Shown in pieces: positions 1 to 8,526 of a DNA stretch of 64,000 nucleotides. Within the stretch, counting starts at the first letter, position 1, and every line of letters starts with the position of its first letter. Both the position numbers and the translations under genes were made by a program. The notes under the pieces were generated by a model that was given only the letters and a program-made list of their open reading frames with translations, made no database searches and was not told the origin of the DNA. Source of the stretch: MWCR01 sp041665165 (lineage in GTDB: Bacteria > Patescibacteriota > Patescibacteriia > 2-12-FULL-60-25); the NCBI GenBank assembly GCA_041665165.1, contig JBAYJJ010000001.1, positions 17,330 through 81,329 of the forward strand, in the 5' to 3' direction.

Positions 1-818
1 GATTCTTCGGGCGTTATCAAGACTTCGTGCAGCTTCTCGCCAGGCCTGATGCCGATGATCTTCAATTCGCATTCAGGCGCCAAAGATGTAAGCAAGTCCT
101 TTACCCGCATGCTCGGGATCTTTGGTATGAAAATCTCTCCGCCGTTCATGCATTCCATGCTGTTCATCACCAGCTCGACTCCTTGGTCCAGGGTAATCCA
201 AAAACGCGTCATGTCCTCGTGAGTCAAAAGGACCACGCCTGTCTTGCGCTGGTCTTCGACCAATTTAAGCAAGCTGCCGCGGCTGCCCAGCACGTTACCG
301 TATCTGACGGCGCTGAAAAGCGTCTTGTTGTTGGAATAGACGTTGGCGCTTATGCACAAACGTTCGGCGCAAAGTTTGGTTGCGCCATAAAGGTTCGCCG
401 GATTGGCGGCTTTGTCCGTGGAAATCAACAGCACTTTTTCGACGCCGTTGTTTATGGCCGCAGTGATTACATTTTGAGTGCCGATGATATTCGTCTGAAT
501 GGCTTCAAACGGGTTGTATTCCAAAGCCGGGACTTGTTTGAGCGCGGCCGTATGGATCACAAAATCCACGTCGCGGAAAGCCAGCTGGAGGCGCGGCAGG
601 TCGCGGACATCGCCCAGAAAAAAGCGAAGGTTGCTGTCCATGCCTTTGAAGGCAGTCTGCATCTGCGATTGCTTCAGCTCGTCGCGGCTGAAAACGATGA
701 TGCGCCTGGCCTGTGATTTTTCGATCAAAGTCCTGACTAGCCTCTGGCCCAATGAGCCTGTGCCGCCGGTCACCAAGATGGATTTGCCGTTGAGATATTC
801 TAAGTTCATATGTTTCAT
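1..818 (-). CDS. pseB: UDP-N-acetylglucosamine 4,6-dehydratase (inverting, PseB-like), partial
   Basis: The C-terminal end lies outside the window. The reverse strand reads as an extended SDR enzyme that converts UDP-GlcNAc to a 4-keto-6-deoxy sugar nucleotide, the first step toward pseudaminic-acid-type or related deoxyamino sugars. Seen directly: the NAD-binding motif ILVTGGTGSLG near residue 15, the FSRDELKQ segment typical of PseB/FlaA1 proteins, the ISTDKA stretch and a YGATK catalytic YxxxK. The start is ATG at 818 (a second in-frame ATG is at 809); neither has a clear ribosome binding site. It is the last visible gene of a minus-strand set, 14 nt behind the DegT aminotransferase. That pairing, dehydratase plus PLP aminotransferase, is the classical route to a 4-amino sugar. 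PseB versus a CapE/WbjB-type relative cannot be decided here. Confidence 0.85.
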   Translation of the reverse strand, partial: MKHMNLEYLNGKSILVTGGTGSLGQRLVRTLIEKSQARRIIVFSRDELKQSQMQTAFKGMDSNLRFFLGDVRDLPRLQLAFRDVDFVIHTAALKQVPALEYNPFEAIQTNIIGTQNVITAAINNGVEKVLLISTDKAANPANLYGATKLCAERLCISANVYSNNKTLFSAVRYGNVLGSRGSLLKLVEDQRKTGVVLLTHEDMTRFWITLDQGVELVMNSMECMNGGEIFIPKIPSMRVKDLLTSLAPECELKIIGIRPGEKLHEVLITPEE

Positions 819-832
819 TTTAGAAGGCAAGA

Positions 833-1834
833 TTAGACGTTTTTCAGCACAATGTCAACAATTTTCAGGATAGTGCTTTCAGTGATTTCTTGGTGGCAAG
901 GCAAACCGACGCATACCCGATAGTCAGGCTTAAGCATGTTCTGTCGAATGTCAAAATGGTAAAGCCCTGTTTCAATGCCGCTGGCCTTCAATTTATCAAC
1001 TACACGTTTGGCTGAGCTGGGCTTCAGGAACAAAGGCATGGCCCAAGGCAAGACATCATCAACATATAAGGAGTGCACGTCGAACCGGGCAAAAGCCGAC
1101 CTTAAAAGTTCATAATTTCTTTTCCGCTTCGCCAGCGCCCCTTCGTTCAAGCCTTGGCGTACGATGTTCAGCGATATCCCTGGGCAAGGAAACAGCCTGT
1201 CATAAATCGCGTAGTTCCTCTCGAGTTCGATGCTGTTTTCATGAGTGGAATTCTTTTCGCATAAGAATCTGCGCAAAAAAACTTGTTTGGACAGTTTGTC
1301 TTCGTGTATTTTTAATTTATCAGCCACAAATCTTTTCAATGCCCTGTTTCTTGTCCAGATAGCGCCTCCGACCACGCTTGGGAAAAATTTAGCCAAGCTG
1401 AAGATTGAAGCGTCCCCCAGCGTGCCCAACCTCTGGTCTTGATAGTTGCTGAAAGCCGCGTGCGCGCAATCTTCTATGCAGAACAGATTCTTATCCGAAC
1501 AGAATGCCTTAATGGCTTTCATGTCCTGCGGAAAGCCCCATTGGTGATAGACCAGGATGCCTTTCACTTTTTTATTGAAAACCGTGGTCGGGAAACAATG
1601 CTTATGCATGGTCATGTACACCCAATAGCCTATCCATTCCGGGACTAAAACCTGCTCTGACTTATCTTTCAAGCGGCCTATGCTCCGATAATATTGGAGC
1701 AAAATGGCCAGCGCTGACTTTCCGGAAAATGTATACAAGATATCCTTGTCGAGCCCGGCCCCAAAAATGTTGCCTGACAAGCGGGGCTTGATGGGTTTTA
1801 TGGCCACTGGAAAAGGGTTGAAATTTATCCTCAT
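833..1834 (-). CDS. DegT/DnrJ/EryC1/StrS-family PLP aminotransferase
   Basis: A sugar aminotransferase of fold type I that would aminate a keto-sugar nucleotide, most simply the product of the adjacent PseB-like dehydratase. At 333 aa it is shorter than the usual 370-400. Recognisable family signatures are the HQWGFPQDM segment followed by IEDCAHA (equivalent of the DegT E-D-A-A-Q/H-A motif), then LGTLGDASIFSLAKFFP, where the lysine is at the PLP-Schiff-base position, followed by GGAIW. The start overlaps the preceding FemAB/GNAT-like gene by 4 nt (ATGA), indicating translational coupling. The amino acceptor is inferred from context only. The active-site segment is more diverged than in PseC, so another keto sugar is possible. 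Confidence 0.8.
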   Translation of the reverse strand: MRINFNPFPVAIKPIKPRLSGNIFGAGLDKDILYTFSGKSALAILLQYYRSIGRLKDKSEQVLVPEWIGYWVYMTMHKHCFPTTVFNKKVKGILVYHQWGFPQDMKAIKAFCSDKNLFCIEDCAHAAFSNYQDQRLGTLGDASIFSLAKFFPSVVGGAIWTRNRALKRFVADKLKIHEDKLSKQVFLRRFLCEKNSTHENSIELERNYAIYDRLFPCPGISLNIVRQGLNEGALAKRKRNYELLRSAFARFDVHSLYVDDVLPWAMPLFLKPSSAKRVVDKLKASGIETGLYHFDIRQNMLKPDYRVCVGLPCHQEITESTILKIVDIVLKNV

Positions 1835-2955
1835 ATTTGCTCAGGCATCGAAAACAACAAAGCGTTATCAACGAACTGGCCTGTTTTCTGTTTTAATTCG
1901 GCTCTCATGGCACCATTGTCCAAATACCCCATCCATTTTATTTTTGGCAAAAACATGCCCCCGTACCGCTCCTTGAAAACGCTGATGGAAAGCTCCTTTG
2001 CGCTGGGAACATGATAAAGCTGGGGCGTAAAATACCTCTCGCCGATTTCATAGTATTTGAAACCTTTTTGTTTGTAATACAGTATCGCTTCCCATTCCAA
2101 CAAATGCCGTGGTGAATACTCTTTCTCGAATTCATCCAAATTGATTTGGGACCAGCCAAAGGCCATGCAATCGAATTCGCCGCAATACAAAAAACTGATT
2201 GCCTCGTCTTTCAGGTATGTTACGAACAGCGTGGCCTTGCCCTGGCGCATGCCGTCAAGCATGGAATCCCACGTCGCTTGCGGCCTGGTCATGCGGCCAG
2301 CCGACTTGATGTGCGTATCTTCGAAAATCTTGAAGATCCGATCGATTTGGTCCGCGTTGTTCTCTCTATTGAATACACGGACCGCTAAGCCCTTTTTGTA
2401 ACCGCGCTTTATATGCCTCAAATGGTACTTGCTCACATCCGCGCTCAAGTCCTCGATTTTCTTTTCCAGATCAACAGCGATTGTGTTCTCGACCTCATAA
2501 ATCAGGTTGTAGCGGAGCAGCTCGAACGTCGCGGGCTGGATGACTCCTCCCTCGTGCATAAACAGAGTGTTTAACGGATCCCAAAAAAAAGAAACTTCAC
2601 TCGCCTTGTTTTCTTTGGCGAAGGCAAGGATTTCCGAAATAATGTTGTCCAGTATTTTCTTACGGTCTTGCCTGGGCATAGGCGCTACCACCGGCACGCC
2701 GCAAGGAGCATGGCCGAACGAAATAGAATGCACGCCCCTGTCTTTCAGATAACTGGACGCCAAGCTACAGATGGCGAGCGGCTTGCCTGTATGGTCGATG
2801 AACGCGAAAGAAGCGTTTTTTTCCACTTCCTCGAATTTCGAAAAATAGTCCAGCAGAGCCGCGGAATGAAAATGACAAGAACCTGGCACGTTCAGCACCC
2901 AGGCATCCCACTCTTTTGCCGAAACATCAGAAAAAAGTACTTTTTTATACTCCAT
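1831..2955 (-). CDS. FemAB/BioF2-like GNAT acyltransferase
   Basis: A 374-aa protein of the FemAB/peptidoglycan-bridge GNAT superfamily. Visible hallmarks are an N-terminal segment with PGSCHFHSAALLDYF (the typical opening of these proteins), a central HLRHIKRGYKKG stretch, and the second GNAT half with FEDTHIKSAGR and YYEIGERY. Family members transfer amino acids or acyl groups from charged tRNA or acyl-CoA to cell-wall precursors or sugars. In a glycan locus between an ABC flippase and an aminotransferase, N-acylation of the amino sugar is the simplest inference. It begins 2 nt after the ABC transporter stop and overlaps the aminotransferase by 4 nt. Substrate unknown. Confidence 0.7.
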   Translation of the reverse strand: MEYKKVLFSDVSAKEWDAWVLNVPGSCHFHSAALLDYFSKFEEVEKNASFAFIDHTGKPLAICSLASSYLKDRGVHSISFGHAPCGVPVVAPMPRQDRKKILDNIISEILAFAKENKASEVSFFWDPLNTLFMHEGGVIQPATFELLRYNLIYEVENTIAVDLEKKIEDLSADVSKYHLRHIKRGYKKGLAVRVFNRENNADQIDRIFKIFEDTHIKSAGRMTRPQATWDSMLDGMRQGKATLFVTYLKDEAISFLYCGEFDCMAFGWSQINLDEFEKEYSPRHLLEWEAILYYKQKGFKYYEIGERYFTPQLYHVPSAKELSISVFKERYGGMFLPKIKWMGYLDNGAMRAELKQKTGQFVDNALLFSMPEQI

Positions 2956-2957
2956 AC

Positions 2958-4748
2958 CTACTGCCTTACATTATATACCTTATAAAAATATGATTCTGGA
3001 TCTTTGAGCAAGTCCTGCGGTGCTCCTTGTTCGATGATTTTCCCTTCGGATAAAGCCATAATCCTATCCGCGCACAATACGGTCGAGAGTCTGTGGGCGA
3101 TGATGAGCACGGTTATCTTGCCCTTGAGCGACTCGATTACGTTTTGGATCTGCACCTCGGACTCGTTGTCCAATGCGCTCGTAGCCTCGTCCAAAACAAG
3201 CAACTTCGGCTTGCGGGCAAGGATTCTTGCGATAATGATCCTCTGGCGCTGCCCGTTCGAGAGCATGGTCCCGCGTTCGCCGACCAGCGTCTCGAATTTA
3301 TTCGGCAAAGTCTGGATGAAATCGTATATATTGGCGCTCTTCGCCGCTTCCTCGATCTCGGCGTCGGAAATGCGCTTGTAGAAACGGATATTCTCCGCAA
3401 TGGTGCCGTTCAGCAAAAACATGTCCTGTGATACATAGCCGATGCTGTTGCGCCATTTATCGAGGTTTATTTCGCTCACATCGCGGCCATCCAACAGGAT
3501 TTTTCCGGATGACGGATCAAGCAAACGCAAGGCCAAATCCATAAGCGTTGTCTTGCCCGCACCTGAAGGCCCGACTATGCCCACTATCTCTCCCCGCTTC
3601 ACCGAAAAACTGACGCTGTTCAAGATTGGCCTGTCTTGGGCATAGGCAAAACCGACATCATCGAAATCAAAACTTTTCTTGAAGACAAAATCCGAAGCCG
3701 AACCCGTCTTTTCCTTACGTGATTTCATCTCATCTTCCAGCATATTCACTGACTGGAGGTAAGGCGCATACTCATTCAACGCCCGATAATTGGATTGCAT
3801 GGCCTGAAAATAAGTAAAAATGCGCTGGATCAAATAGACAATGGCTGCAAAAGCGCCGAGCTGGAAAGCTGCGGTCTTATAATAAAATGCGAACAAGAAA
3901 CAAATAAAGACAACCCCCATCGGCTGCATCAAGGCATCTCCCAGGGAGCGCTGAAATGCGATCTTGACGTAAGCATTCCGGTACTGTTCAAAATCATTTT
4001 TGCCCACGGTCGCGATTGAGTTGGCCACGGCCATGGTCTTGACAGTTTTCATGCCCATGACATTCTCGTTCAAAAAATGGGCAATGGTTTTGTTAACGGT
4101 TTCCATAATCCGCGAATTTTTGCGTGTTTTTCCGAAACTGGATTTCAAGAACCAGAAAAATACGACCCCGAGAATCAAGGTCATGGCCGTAATCGGCGCA
4201 GAGATGCTGAAAGCGATCAGCACATATACGGCCAAATTAGTGACGATTATGATTAGGGAACTGGTGTTCTCCAGAACCAAGGTCGCATAACGGACATTGG
4301 TCATTAAGACAGTTTCCAAATGACCCAAGCGCTGTTTGAGCAAAAACGACCAATCCGCATCCAAAAACAGTTCAAGCAAGGCCTGCCGCTTGTGATACTC
4401 ATAGTTTGCCGAAATTCTGACTTTTATCCAGTTGCTCAAAATCAACATCAATGACCTTAAGATAAACAGACCGGCTATGAAAAGCAAAAGATATTTGAGG
4501 GTAAAACTCAATCCCAAAAGATTAAAAAAGCTTCCGATGAATTGGGTGAGCGCGTCTTGAGCGCCTGGGCCGCCAGAACTTTTGGTCAACAGCGAGAACA
4601 GCGGTATGAGCGAGCCCACGCCCACGCCTTCGAGCAAGCCGCTGAAAAAACCCAAAAAGACCATGACCCCGATACCCCATTTGTATTTGCCAAATCCGTT
4701 GCTGACAAGCTTGATGAAGCGGACTGCGCGCAGTTGGTTCCAAGACAT
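2958..4748 (-). CDS. ABC transporter, fused permease and ATPase (MsbA/PglK-like lipid-linked glycan flippase)
   Basis: A half-transporter of 596 aa with an N-terminal six-helix exporter domain (about residues 1-320) and a C-terminal nucleotide-binding domain. The ATPase is complete: Walker A GPSGAGKTT, Q-loop YVSQDMF, signature LSNGQRQR, Walker B LLVLDEATSALD and H-loop IIAHR. The most likely role is flipping lipid-linked glycan across the membrane, as in PglK or MsbA, given the surrounding sugar enzymes. I chose ATG 4748 because it leaves a 4-nt gap to the upstream HTH gene; a GTG at 4772 would add eight residues and overlap that gene. It lies second in the minus-strand operon. Confidence 0.88.
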   Translation of the reverse strand: MSWNQLRAVRFIKLVSNGFGKYKWGIGVMVFLGFFSGLLEGVGVGSLIPLFSLLTKSSGGPGAQDALTQFIGSFFNLLGLSFTLKYLLLFIAGLFILRSLMLILSNWIKVRISANYEYHKRQALLELFLDADWSFLLKQRLGHLETVLMTNVRYATLVLENTSSLIIIVTNLAVYVLIAFSISAPITAMTLILGVVFFWFLKSSFGKTRKNSRIMETVNKTIAHFLNENVMGMKTVKTMAVANSIATVGKNDFEQYRNAYVKIAFQRSLGDALMQPMGVVFICFLFAFYYKTAAFQLGAFAAIVYLIQRIFTYFQAMQSNYRALNEYAPYLQSVNMLEDEMKSRKEKTGSASDFVFKKSFDFDDVGFAYAQDRPILNSVSFSVKRGEIVGIVGPSGAGKTTLMDLALRLLDPSSGKILLDGRDVSEINLDKWRNSIGYVSQDMFLLNGTIAENIRFYKRISDAEIEEAAKSANIYDFIQTLPNKFETLVGERGTMLSNGQRQRIIIARILARKPKLLVLDEATSALDNESEVQIQNVIESLKGKITVLIIAHRLSTVLCADRIMALSEGKIIEQGAPQDLLKDPESYFYKVYNVRQ

Positions 4749-4752
4749 AGGT

Positions 4753-5004
4753 TTACCATTTATTGATTTCACTCACGACTTTGCTCTTGACCTTCAGGTA
4801 TGATTTCACGGCATTTTTTTCGGCTTCGGGTGAAACCAGCCTCAAGATTTCTTTGCCCAAAATACGGTACTGACGTCCGATTTTATTGGCTCTGATCAGG
4901 CCCTTTTTCAACAACCTCTTGATTGTACTATTGCTGATGTTAAGAATCGCCTGTGCTTCGCCAGTCGTATAGATAGCCATGGGCTTGATTTCTTCTTTAA
5001 CCAT
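4753..5004 (-). CDS. Small excisionase/MerR-like helix-turn-helix DNA-binding protein
   Basis: An 83-aa protein with one winged-helix motif: YTTGEAQAILNISNSTIKRL, then KKGLIRANKIGRQYRI, the usual excisionase/MerR-type layout. The C-terminus is Lys-rich. The start is ATG 5004 because a good promoter (5024-5052) lies directly upstream; longer alternatives would start inside its -35 box. The promoter and start codon overlap an inverted repeat at 5001-5020, so autoregulation is plausible. It is the first gene of the minus-strand glycan operon and is divergent from the capsule operon, so it probably controls one or both. A protein of similar layout occurs at 32603-32875. Confidence 0.75.
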   Translation of the reverse strand: MVKEEIKPMAIYTTGEAQAILNISNSTIKRLLKKGLIRANKIGRQYRILGKEILRLVSPEAEKNAVKSYLKVKSKVVSEINKW

Positions 5005-5020
5005 ACAATAGCAAGTATGG
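5001..5020. promoter_or_regulatory. Inverted repeat, candidate operator of the HTH gene
   Basis: CCATAC and GTATGG form perfect 6-bp arms separated by 8 nt. The site covers the start codon and predicted transcription start of the HTH gene (start 5004). The same geometry, arms with an 8-nt spacer, appears at the second small HTH gene (32576-32599). Operator function is inferred. Confidence 0.5.
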
Positions 5021-5023
5021 GAC

Positions 5024-5052
5024 AGTTTATCCTGAGTGCCATAAGGTGTCAA
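5024..5052 (-). promoter_or_regulatory. Sigma70-type promoter for the minus-strand glycan operon
   Basis: On the minus strand there is TTGACA (5047-5052), a 17-nt spacer and TAAACT (5024-5029). Predicted transcription begins near 5017, giving a leader of about a dozen nt before ATG 5004 without a Shine-Dalgarno site. Confidence 0.65.
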
Positions 5053-5062
5053 TAAGGTTCAC

Positions 5063-5091
5063 TTGATGCTATATCTTACATCTGTTATAGT
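5063..5091 (+). promoter_or_regulatory. Sigma70-type promoter for the capsule operon
   Basis: TTGATG (5063-5068), a 17-nt spacer and TATAGT (5086-5091), preceding the ATG at 5109 by 17 nt. It lies back to back with the minus-strand promoter 5024-5052, so both glycan operons could be co-regulated by the HTH protein encoded alongside. Confidence 0.65.
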
Positions 5092-5108
5092 TTTGTTCGA
5101 AATAGCAT

Positions 5109-6620
5109 ATGTCTGAACTACAAGGCAAAAAAATCCTCCTTTTACAGCAACGCAGATGGGCCACGAATATCGGCCATTTTTTAGCCATAAAACTACAGGC
5201 CCAAGGTTGCAGGCTCGCTGCGCTGACACTAAAAAGATCTGCCCATGAATTCATCCTTTCGCAAACCGAGGTCCGTTACGATTTGGTGATAGGCAACGAC
5301 GAAATCATGGATGACCCAAAAAAATATCTTGGTAACGACAACATTACCCTTAAGCAGGTCTGTGACGATTTAGGGATTGACTCGGTTTGGCCGATAGCAA
5401 ATGCGCTCAGGAACCATGTGCGCACATACCGCGATAAATTTTATTATGGCTACATGCAGAACGTATCCGATGAAGGAATCGCGGATTATGTTAAAGCTGT
5501 TTATAAATATACTGTATTGATATTTAATGAGTTCAGCCCTGATATAATAATCTCGCCGAACTTCGTATCCCTGCCCCATATAATGCTCAGGCTGTATGCT
5601 GCAAAAAAAGGAATCAAGATGTTCGGACTGACGGATTCGAAAGTCAAGCACGTTAATATTTTCACTTACGGTGAATACGACGACCGAGGTCCTTTTTTCG
5701 ACCGTTTAGATGACCTGAACAACGGAAAAGCTACGAGCGACAACTTAGAAAAAGCTATCTCATACATCTCGGACTTCAGGCAACAATTCAGACAACCTAC
5801 CTACGCTGTCAATCCGGATGCCAAAAAAACCTTGTACCGCGCGATCCGCAACGAACTGAGCCCTTATAAACAGATTTGGTCATGGTATACCAAGCCGCAA
5901 AAAAATTATCTCAAAAGTACTGGCATAACTTTGGATTACCGCCCCCCACGCATTATATTGCGCGATTTTTACTATAGTAAATACTACCGGCATGCTGCAA
6001 AAAAATTCCCTTACGAGAAAATTGAAAACATCGATAAATGTATTTATTTCCCACTCCAGTTCCAGCCAGAAATTTCAATAGAAGTCATGGCGCCTTATTT
6101 CTGCAATCAGCTGGAAGTAGCGAGGCAGATAGCTATGTCCCTCCCGGACGATTACACTCTGATGGTGAAAGAACACCCGGCAATGGTAGGCTTAAGACCG
6201 CCTTCATCCATGATAAAACTCTCCAGGACACCAAACGTCAAAGTCATTGATTATCATGTCCCGAGCGATGTCGCCCTGAAAAAAGCCGACTTAGTCATAA
6301 GCCCAAACAGCACGGCGCTTGTTGAGGCCTCGTTCTACCATAAGCCAGCAATCCAATTAGGTAATCTTGGCACAACACAGATGCTGCCGAATGTAGTCAG
6401 ACATACGGACATGACTACCCTCTCAGGCACCATTAAACGGCTTTTGACGACCGACTTCAAGACCGAAGATTACGAGATGCGGTTAAGAAATTATATTGCA
6501 GCGGCTTATGATACGGGTTTTTCCATCGATTACACTGCTATCTGGGAAGAGGGCAACAAAAAAGAACTGGAAACGCTGCTGAATATCTACATAGAGGAAG
6601 TTAGGAAAAATATAAAATGA
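5109..6620 (+). CDS. Capsule polysaccharide transferase (KpsS/LipB or CDP-glycerol transferase-like GT-B fold)
   Basis: A 503-aa protein that opens with a Rossmann strand (KILLLQQRRWATNIGHFLA) and carries in its C-terminal half the motifs of surface-carbohydrate transferases: YTLMVKEHPAMVG (the KEHP motif), VKVIDYHVPSDVAL and VISPNSTALVEASFYHKPAI (phosphate/nucleotide-binding S-T-A-x-x-E-A). Family members use CMP-Kdo, CDP-glycerol or related donors to start or extend surface polymers. It is first in a plus-strand operon (5109-13026) with short or overlapping gene junctions. No ribosome binding site is visible, consistent with the short leader. Donor and acceptor unknown. Confidence 0.75.
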   Translation: MSELQGKKILLLQQRRWATNIGHFLAIKLQAQGCRLAALTLKRSAHEFILSQTEVRYDLVIGNDEIMDDPKKYLGNDNITLKQVCDDLGIDSVWPIANALRNHVRTYRDKFYYGYMQNVSDEGIADYVKAVYKYTVLIFNEFSPDIIISPNFVSLPHIMLRLYAAKKGIKMFGLTDSKVKHVNIFTYGEYDDRGPFFDRLDDLNNGKATSDNLEKAISYISDFRQQFRQPTYAVNPDAKKTLYRAIRNELSPYKQIWSWYTKPQKNYLKSTGITLDYRPPRIILRDFYYSKYYRHAAKKFPYEKIENIDKCIYFPLQFQPEISIEVMAPYFCNQLEVARQIAMSLPDDYTLMVKEHPAMVGLRPPSSMIKLSRTPNVKVIDYHVPSDVALKKADLVISPNSTALVEASFYHKPAIQLGNLGTTQMLPNVVRHTDMTTLSGTIKRLLTTDFKTEDYEMRLRNYIAAAYDTGFSIDYTAIWEEGNKKELETLLNIYIEEVRKNIK

Positions 6621-6627
6621 GTATTTT

Positions 6628-8526
6628 ATGATGAACCCTGAACAGATACTGAGTTGCCCAAACTGCAAAAATAATTTCACACAGAACACATGCCGAAATT
6701 GCGGTTTTATTCTGGATCAAGTCAACGGCGGCATCTATCAGATGGCTAAAAACAAGAACTTCTATTTCCGCGAGAAAATGCCCCAACCGATCTTGGCGGA
6801 AATAAATAAGTCCGAGGATATATTCGCGGCGACTTATGCGGCATTCAAAAAAACCTTGCCTTGGAAGTACGACTTTTATGCGCTCGAATCAAACCGCGGG
6901 GCCGGCACGATTTTGAGCAAATTAGGTCCTGATTCAATCGTATTGGATTACGGAGCAGGCTGGGGCAACTTGGCAAAATTCGCCTCTTTATACTGCAAGC
7001 ATGTTTTCGCCATGGACCTGACTTTGGAAAGCCTAGAGTTCTGCGACAAGACGTCGAAGCATGAGAACATGACATTCATCCACGGCGGAGACTACAAATA
7101 TCTTCCTTTCAAGGATAAGTCGCTTGATGCCGTATTTTTGAATGGTGTTTTGGAATGGATACCGGAATATGACCTTTCAGCGCCCCCGCGCACGATTCAA
7201 CTCAATTTTCTGAAAGAAATCCGTCGGGCGTTGAAAGATGATGGCCAAGTATTCATCGGCATCGAAAATCGTATCGGATTCCCCTATTTTTTCGGAAAGT
7301 CAGACGAACACTCTAAAATCAGGTTCGGCACTCTCATGCCCCGTGTTCTGGCGGACTTAGTCTCCAGGATAAAATTCCACAAACCCTACCGTACATTTAC
7401 TTATGGGCCTCGCGGCTATAAGCATCTTTTGAAAGAAGCTGGCTTTGAAGACAACGCCATAAATGTCCCCGCGTCTGACTACAGGGAAATCATACAGATA
7501 TTTTTACCTGAAGCTAAAAAAAGCTCAGTCTCGGCTCCGGAAGGTGACCTTAATTGGAAAAGGAAGGTCAAAAACCTTGCCCGGCGCTTATTCTACCCCT
7601 CATTTTTATCCAAATACTTTGCCCACGCGTTCTTGATAACTTCGAACTGGCACGAACCAAACCTGCTTAAAGATGTCTTGCTTATGAAAGGAGAGCATCT
7701 TAAAGATGCCAAAAAAGTGGTCAATAACAATCTCAAAGGCACAATCTTGGTTGAAACGGAAAATTATATCTATAAAATCCCAGCTCACTCAAAAGCCAGC
7801 GCAAATCTTAAAACCGAAATCAACACAATCGAAGAACTCGCAAAATCAGGCTGGATAAGCCCTTATTTGCCGAAGATCGAGCTTGCATCCATCAACAGCA
7901 CGAACATCCAAATAATCACTAAGGAAAAACAGGTTAAAAAAGATAAAGGATATTTCGTGGAGATAAAAAAGTTCCTTGACCTAAAAAACCGTGACGCTCA
8001 ATATAAATCGCTTTCAGACGCAATCCAAGACCTGGATCTGCAAAATGTGAGGGGATATCTAAGACTGAACGAAAAAAGCGATTTGATTGATCGGCTCATA
8101 GCCAAATCCACTGAAATAAAAACTCCAGTCGCGTTCGCTCATGGAGACCTCCATACTAACAATATTTTGGCGACCGCTGGAGGCATCAAAATCATAGACT
8201 GGGAATTTTATGCTAAAAAGGCGCCTACGGAATTCGATTTGATCAGCTTGGTCCTATATGAGGAGACCTTTGTCAAAAAAACTCCTTATCACGATTTGAT
8301 GGAGCGGTTCTTAAACCAGACATTTGTCCCGTCGCCTGAAAATAATTTCTCTGAACTTTTTCCAATCATCAAGGCAGCGCATCCCCTGGTGCTGGTTGGA
8401 CATTTCCTATATCAACTCAGCCAAGCACTAGGAAGATATGAAAACGTGGCGTTCGTACCTTATCAAAAAGATCAAAAATATAAGAAAACCTTGGAAATCA
8501 TCGAAAAATACATGGAATCCATATGA
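6628..8526 (+). CDS. Fused SAM methyltransferase and aminoglycoside-phosphotransferase-like kinase (WbdD-like architecture)
   Basis: A 632-aa two-enzyme protein. It starts with a zinc ribbon (C10-x2-C13 and C22-x2-C25). A class I methyltransferase follows with motif I IVLDYGAGWGNLA at about 104-116 and motif LDAVFLNGVLEWIPEYD. The C-terminal half is an APH/choline-kinase-like domain: AHGDLHTNNIL near 504-514 (catalytic D and N) and KIIDWEF near 523 (metal-binding D). In E. coli O9a, WbdD joins a methyltransferase and a kinase to cap and terminate the O-antigen chain; the same combination here suggests, by inference, a chain-terminating cap. No coiled-coil tail is seen. It lies 7 nt after the capsule-type transferase and overlaps the next gene by 4 nt. 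Confidence 0.8.
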   Translation: MMNPEQILSCPNCKNNFTQNTCRNCGFILDQVNGGIYQMAKNKNFYFREKMPQPILAEINKSEDIFAATYAAFKKTLPWKYDFYALESNRGAGTILSKLGPDSIVLDYGAGWGNLAKFASLYCKHVFAMDLTLESLEFCDKTSKHENMTFIHGGDYKYLPFKDKSLDAVFLNGVLEWIPEYDLSAPPRTIQLNFLKEIRRALKDDGQVFIGIENRIGFPYFFGKSDEHSKIRFGTLMPRVLADLVSRIKFHKPYRTFTYGPRGYKHLLKEAGFEDNAINVPASDYREIIQIFLPEAKKSSVSAPEGDLNWKRKVKNLARRLFYPSFLSKYFAHAFLITSNWHEPNLLKDVLLMKGEHLKDAKKVVNNNLKGTILVETENYIYKIPAHSKASANLKTEINTIEELAKSGWISPYLPKIELASINSTNIQIITKEKQVKKDKGYFVEIKKFLDLKNRDAQYKSLSDAIQDLDLQNVRGYLRLNEKSDLIDRLIAKSTEIKTPVAFAHGDLHTNNILATAGGIKIIDWEFYAKKAPTEFDLISLVLYEETFVKKTPYHDLMERFLNQTFVPSPENNFSELFPIIKAAHPLVLVGHFLYQLSQALGRYENVAFVPYQKDQKYKKTLEIIEKYMESI

